From: an uncultured Stenotrophomonas sp.
Lineage (GTDB): Bacteria > Pseudomonadota > Gammaproteobacteria > Xanthomonadales > Xanthomonadaceae
Length of the DNA stretch: 64,000 nucleotides
NCBI GenBank assembly: GCA_900078405.1
Contig: FLTS01000001.1
Location: forward strand, 2,915,825-2,979,824
Direction of reading: 5' to 3'
The notes under the pieces were generated by a model. The model ran no database searches and was not told the origin of the DNA. It was given only the letters and a program-made list of their open reading frames with translations. The position numbers were made by a program, and so were the translations under genes. Below, one piece after another: positions 63,134-64,000 of this stretch. Each line of letters begins with the position of its first letter. Position 1 is the stretch's first letter.

Positions 63134-63643
63134 TCAGTCGGAGCCTGCGGCTTCGGCACCGCCGCGCCGCAGCGGGTCGGGCCACGGCGCGCCACGGTCG
63201 ACGAAGGACAGCGAAACCGAGTTCAGGCAATGCCTTTCGAATGTCGGCGGCGGTCCGTCGGGGAATACGTGGCCGAGGTGGCTGCCGCAGCGGGCGCAGA
63301 CGATTTCCGTGCGCTCCATCCCGTGGCTGCGGTCGTGGAGGCGGCGGACGTGGGCCGGGTCGAACGGAGCGAAGAAGCTGGGCCAGCCGGTGCCGGAGTC
63401 GAACTTGGCGCTGGAGCGGAACAGCGGCAGCCCGCACAGGCGGCAACAGTAGGTGCCCTCGTGCTTGTTGTCGAGGAACACGCCACAGAACGGCGCCTCG
63501 GTGCCGTGATGCAGCAGCACGCGGCGTTCCTCGTCGCTCAGTGCGCCGACCAGCGTCGTGCGTTGCGCATCGTCGGGGGGCGCCAGGTCGTAATGCTGGC
63601 CGTGGCGGGCCATGCCTGTGCTGCTGTTCTCGCTGTTGCCCAT
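63134..63643 (-). CDS. msrB: Peptide methionine (R)-S-oxide reductase
   Basis: A 169-residue MsrB that repairs oxidised methionine in proteins. The resolving/zinc motifs are C67-x2-C70 (CRLC) and C116-x2-C119 (CARC). The catalytic cysteine is C139 in [18 protein letters not shown] is the substrate-binding block. The start [10 protein letters not shown] at 63643 is chosen over a longer frame. It is separate from msrA, which is not in the window, and divergent from the partial gene at 63719. Confidence 0.93.
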   Translation of the reverse strand: MGNSENSSTGMARHGQHYDLAPPDDAQRTTLVGALSDEERRVLLHHGTEAPFCGVFLDNKHEGTYCCRLCGLPLFRSSAKFDSGTGWPSFFAPFDPAHVRRLHDRSHGMERTEIVCARCGSHLGHVFPDGPPPTFERHCLNSVSLSFVDRGAPWPDPLRRGGAEAAGSD

Positions 63644-63718
63644 GTGCCGCTCCACGTTGCTCGATGCCGGACCGGAAGCATACTCTCGGGGTTCCTGCCG
63701 GATCGTAGGGAGACGTGA

Positions 63719-64000
63719 ATGAAACATGTGCATGCATTGGCGCTGCTGTTGGCCACGGCGGTACCGCTGGCGGCGCAGGCCCAGCTCCGGCAGCCGCCAC
63801 CGCCCACCCAGACCCGGCCGGTGAACCTGCCGCAGCCGTCGAAGAGCAACGACGAAAAGGCGGGCGAGCGCTCGCAGCGTGACGAGACGCCGACGGTAGG
63901 CAAGCCGCCGGCCTCCACGCCCAGGCCGATCACCCGGCCGGCGACGCAGCGGCCGGTCTACGACGAACACGGCCAGCGCATGAACGGCATGCGCCAGGCG
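63719..64000 (+). CDS. Secreted proline-rich protein, partial (runs off the window)
   Basis: Ninety-four residues are visible and there is no stop before the window ends. The signal peptide [21 protein letters not shown] is followed by a proline/threonine/arginine-rich, low-complexity stretch ([30 protein letters not shown]) and [15 protein letters not shown]. No family is recognised. Cross-linked or envelope-associated proline-rich proteins look like this, but nothing further can be said. Confidence 0.6.
   Translation, partial: MKHVHALALLLATAVPLAAQAQLRQPPPPTQTRPVNLPQPSKSNDEKAGERSQRDETPTVGKPPASTPRPITRPATQRPVYDEHGQRMNGMRQA

Noticed and set aside
60391-63195. 934-residue minus-strand frame spanning DUF4031, motB and motA
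   Set aside because: Only the last 93 residues (DUF4031) are genuine. The rest is an out-of-frame shadow of motAB and neighbours.

Overview
The window is about 64 kb of very GC-rich bacterial chromosome. It has the hallmarks of a Xanthomonadaceae genome, of the Stenotrophomonas/Pseudoxanthomonas/Xanthomonas type. The evidence is GTAG-headed REP palindromes in several intergenic gaps, a long TrpRS with a C-terminal extension, split class II ribonucleotide reductase genes, DUF3297/DUF6630/DUF6165 house families, and an isolated motAB pair. No prophage, plasmid, CRISPR or insertion sequence is visible. The region is mostly ordinary core and housekeeping chromosome, and genus is an inference.

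Layout. 0-8 kb: tRNA-Thr, arginase, tandem entericidin lipoproteins, CsbD, trpS, a small membrane protein, an MBL hydrolase, an M28 peptidase and a DMT/RarD pair. 9-15.5 kb (minus): an alpha/beta hydrolase and a MacAB-like exporter (adaptor, ATPase, two permeases) whose adaptor is separated from the rest by an 800-bp hairpin-rich repeat. 16-22 kb: a DUF2214 protein, an ABC exporter overlapped by a DesKR-like two-component system, and a CHASE3-GGDEF protein. 22-28 kb (minus): an aminopeptidase, a HAD phosphatase, an AI-2E transporter, a YqjDE-like cluster and a Do-type protease. 28-32 kb: vitamin-B12-dependent RNR (nrdJa, nrdJb) with a histone-H1-like gene between the halves and NrdR-like operators upstream. 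33-41 kb: bioAD, lipoproteins, small conserved proteins, an HMA protein, a methyltransferase and a GH18 lipoprotein. 41-49 kb: an NHL-repeat/M23 fusion, an ECF42 sigma factor cluster with DGPF (YciI), VOC and DUF1428 proteins, and a second M28 peptidase. 49-64 kb: a LytS/LytTR-type system, an M13 peptidase, an EAL protein with a degenerate GGDEF, a CPA1 antiporter, small proteins, motAB, msrB and the start of a secreted protein.

The most unusual signal is a set of three small fold-back insertions inside coding sequence: arginase, the 3.7-4.1 kb membrane protein, and the third gene of the YqjDE-like cluster. In each, a short stretch of gene sequence is followed by an inverted fragment and then by a renewed copy of the forward sequence. 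In arginase this makes two perfect 153-bp tandem units, in frame, each holding an inverted piece of a divergent arginase allele. In the YqjDE-like cluster the patch contains recognisable MutT (Nudix) sequence in both orientations. This could be a real template-switching process or an assembly/amplification artefact. It needs raw reads or PCR to decide.
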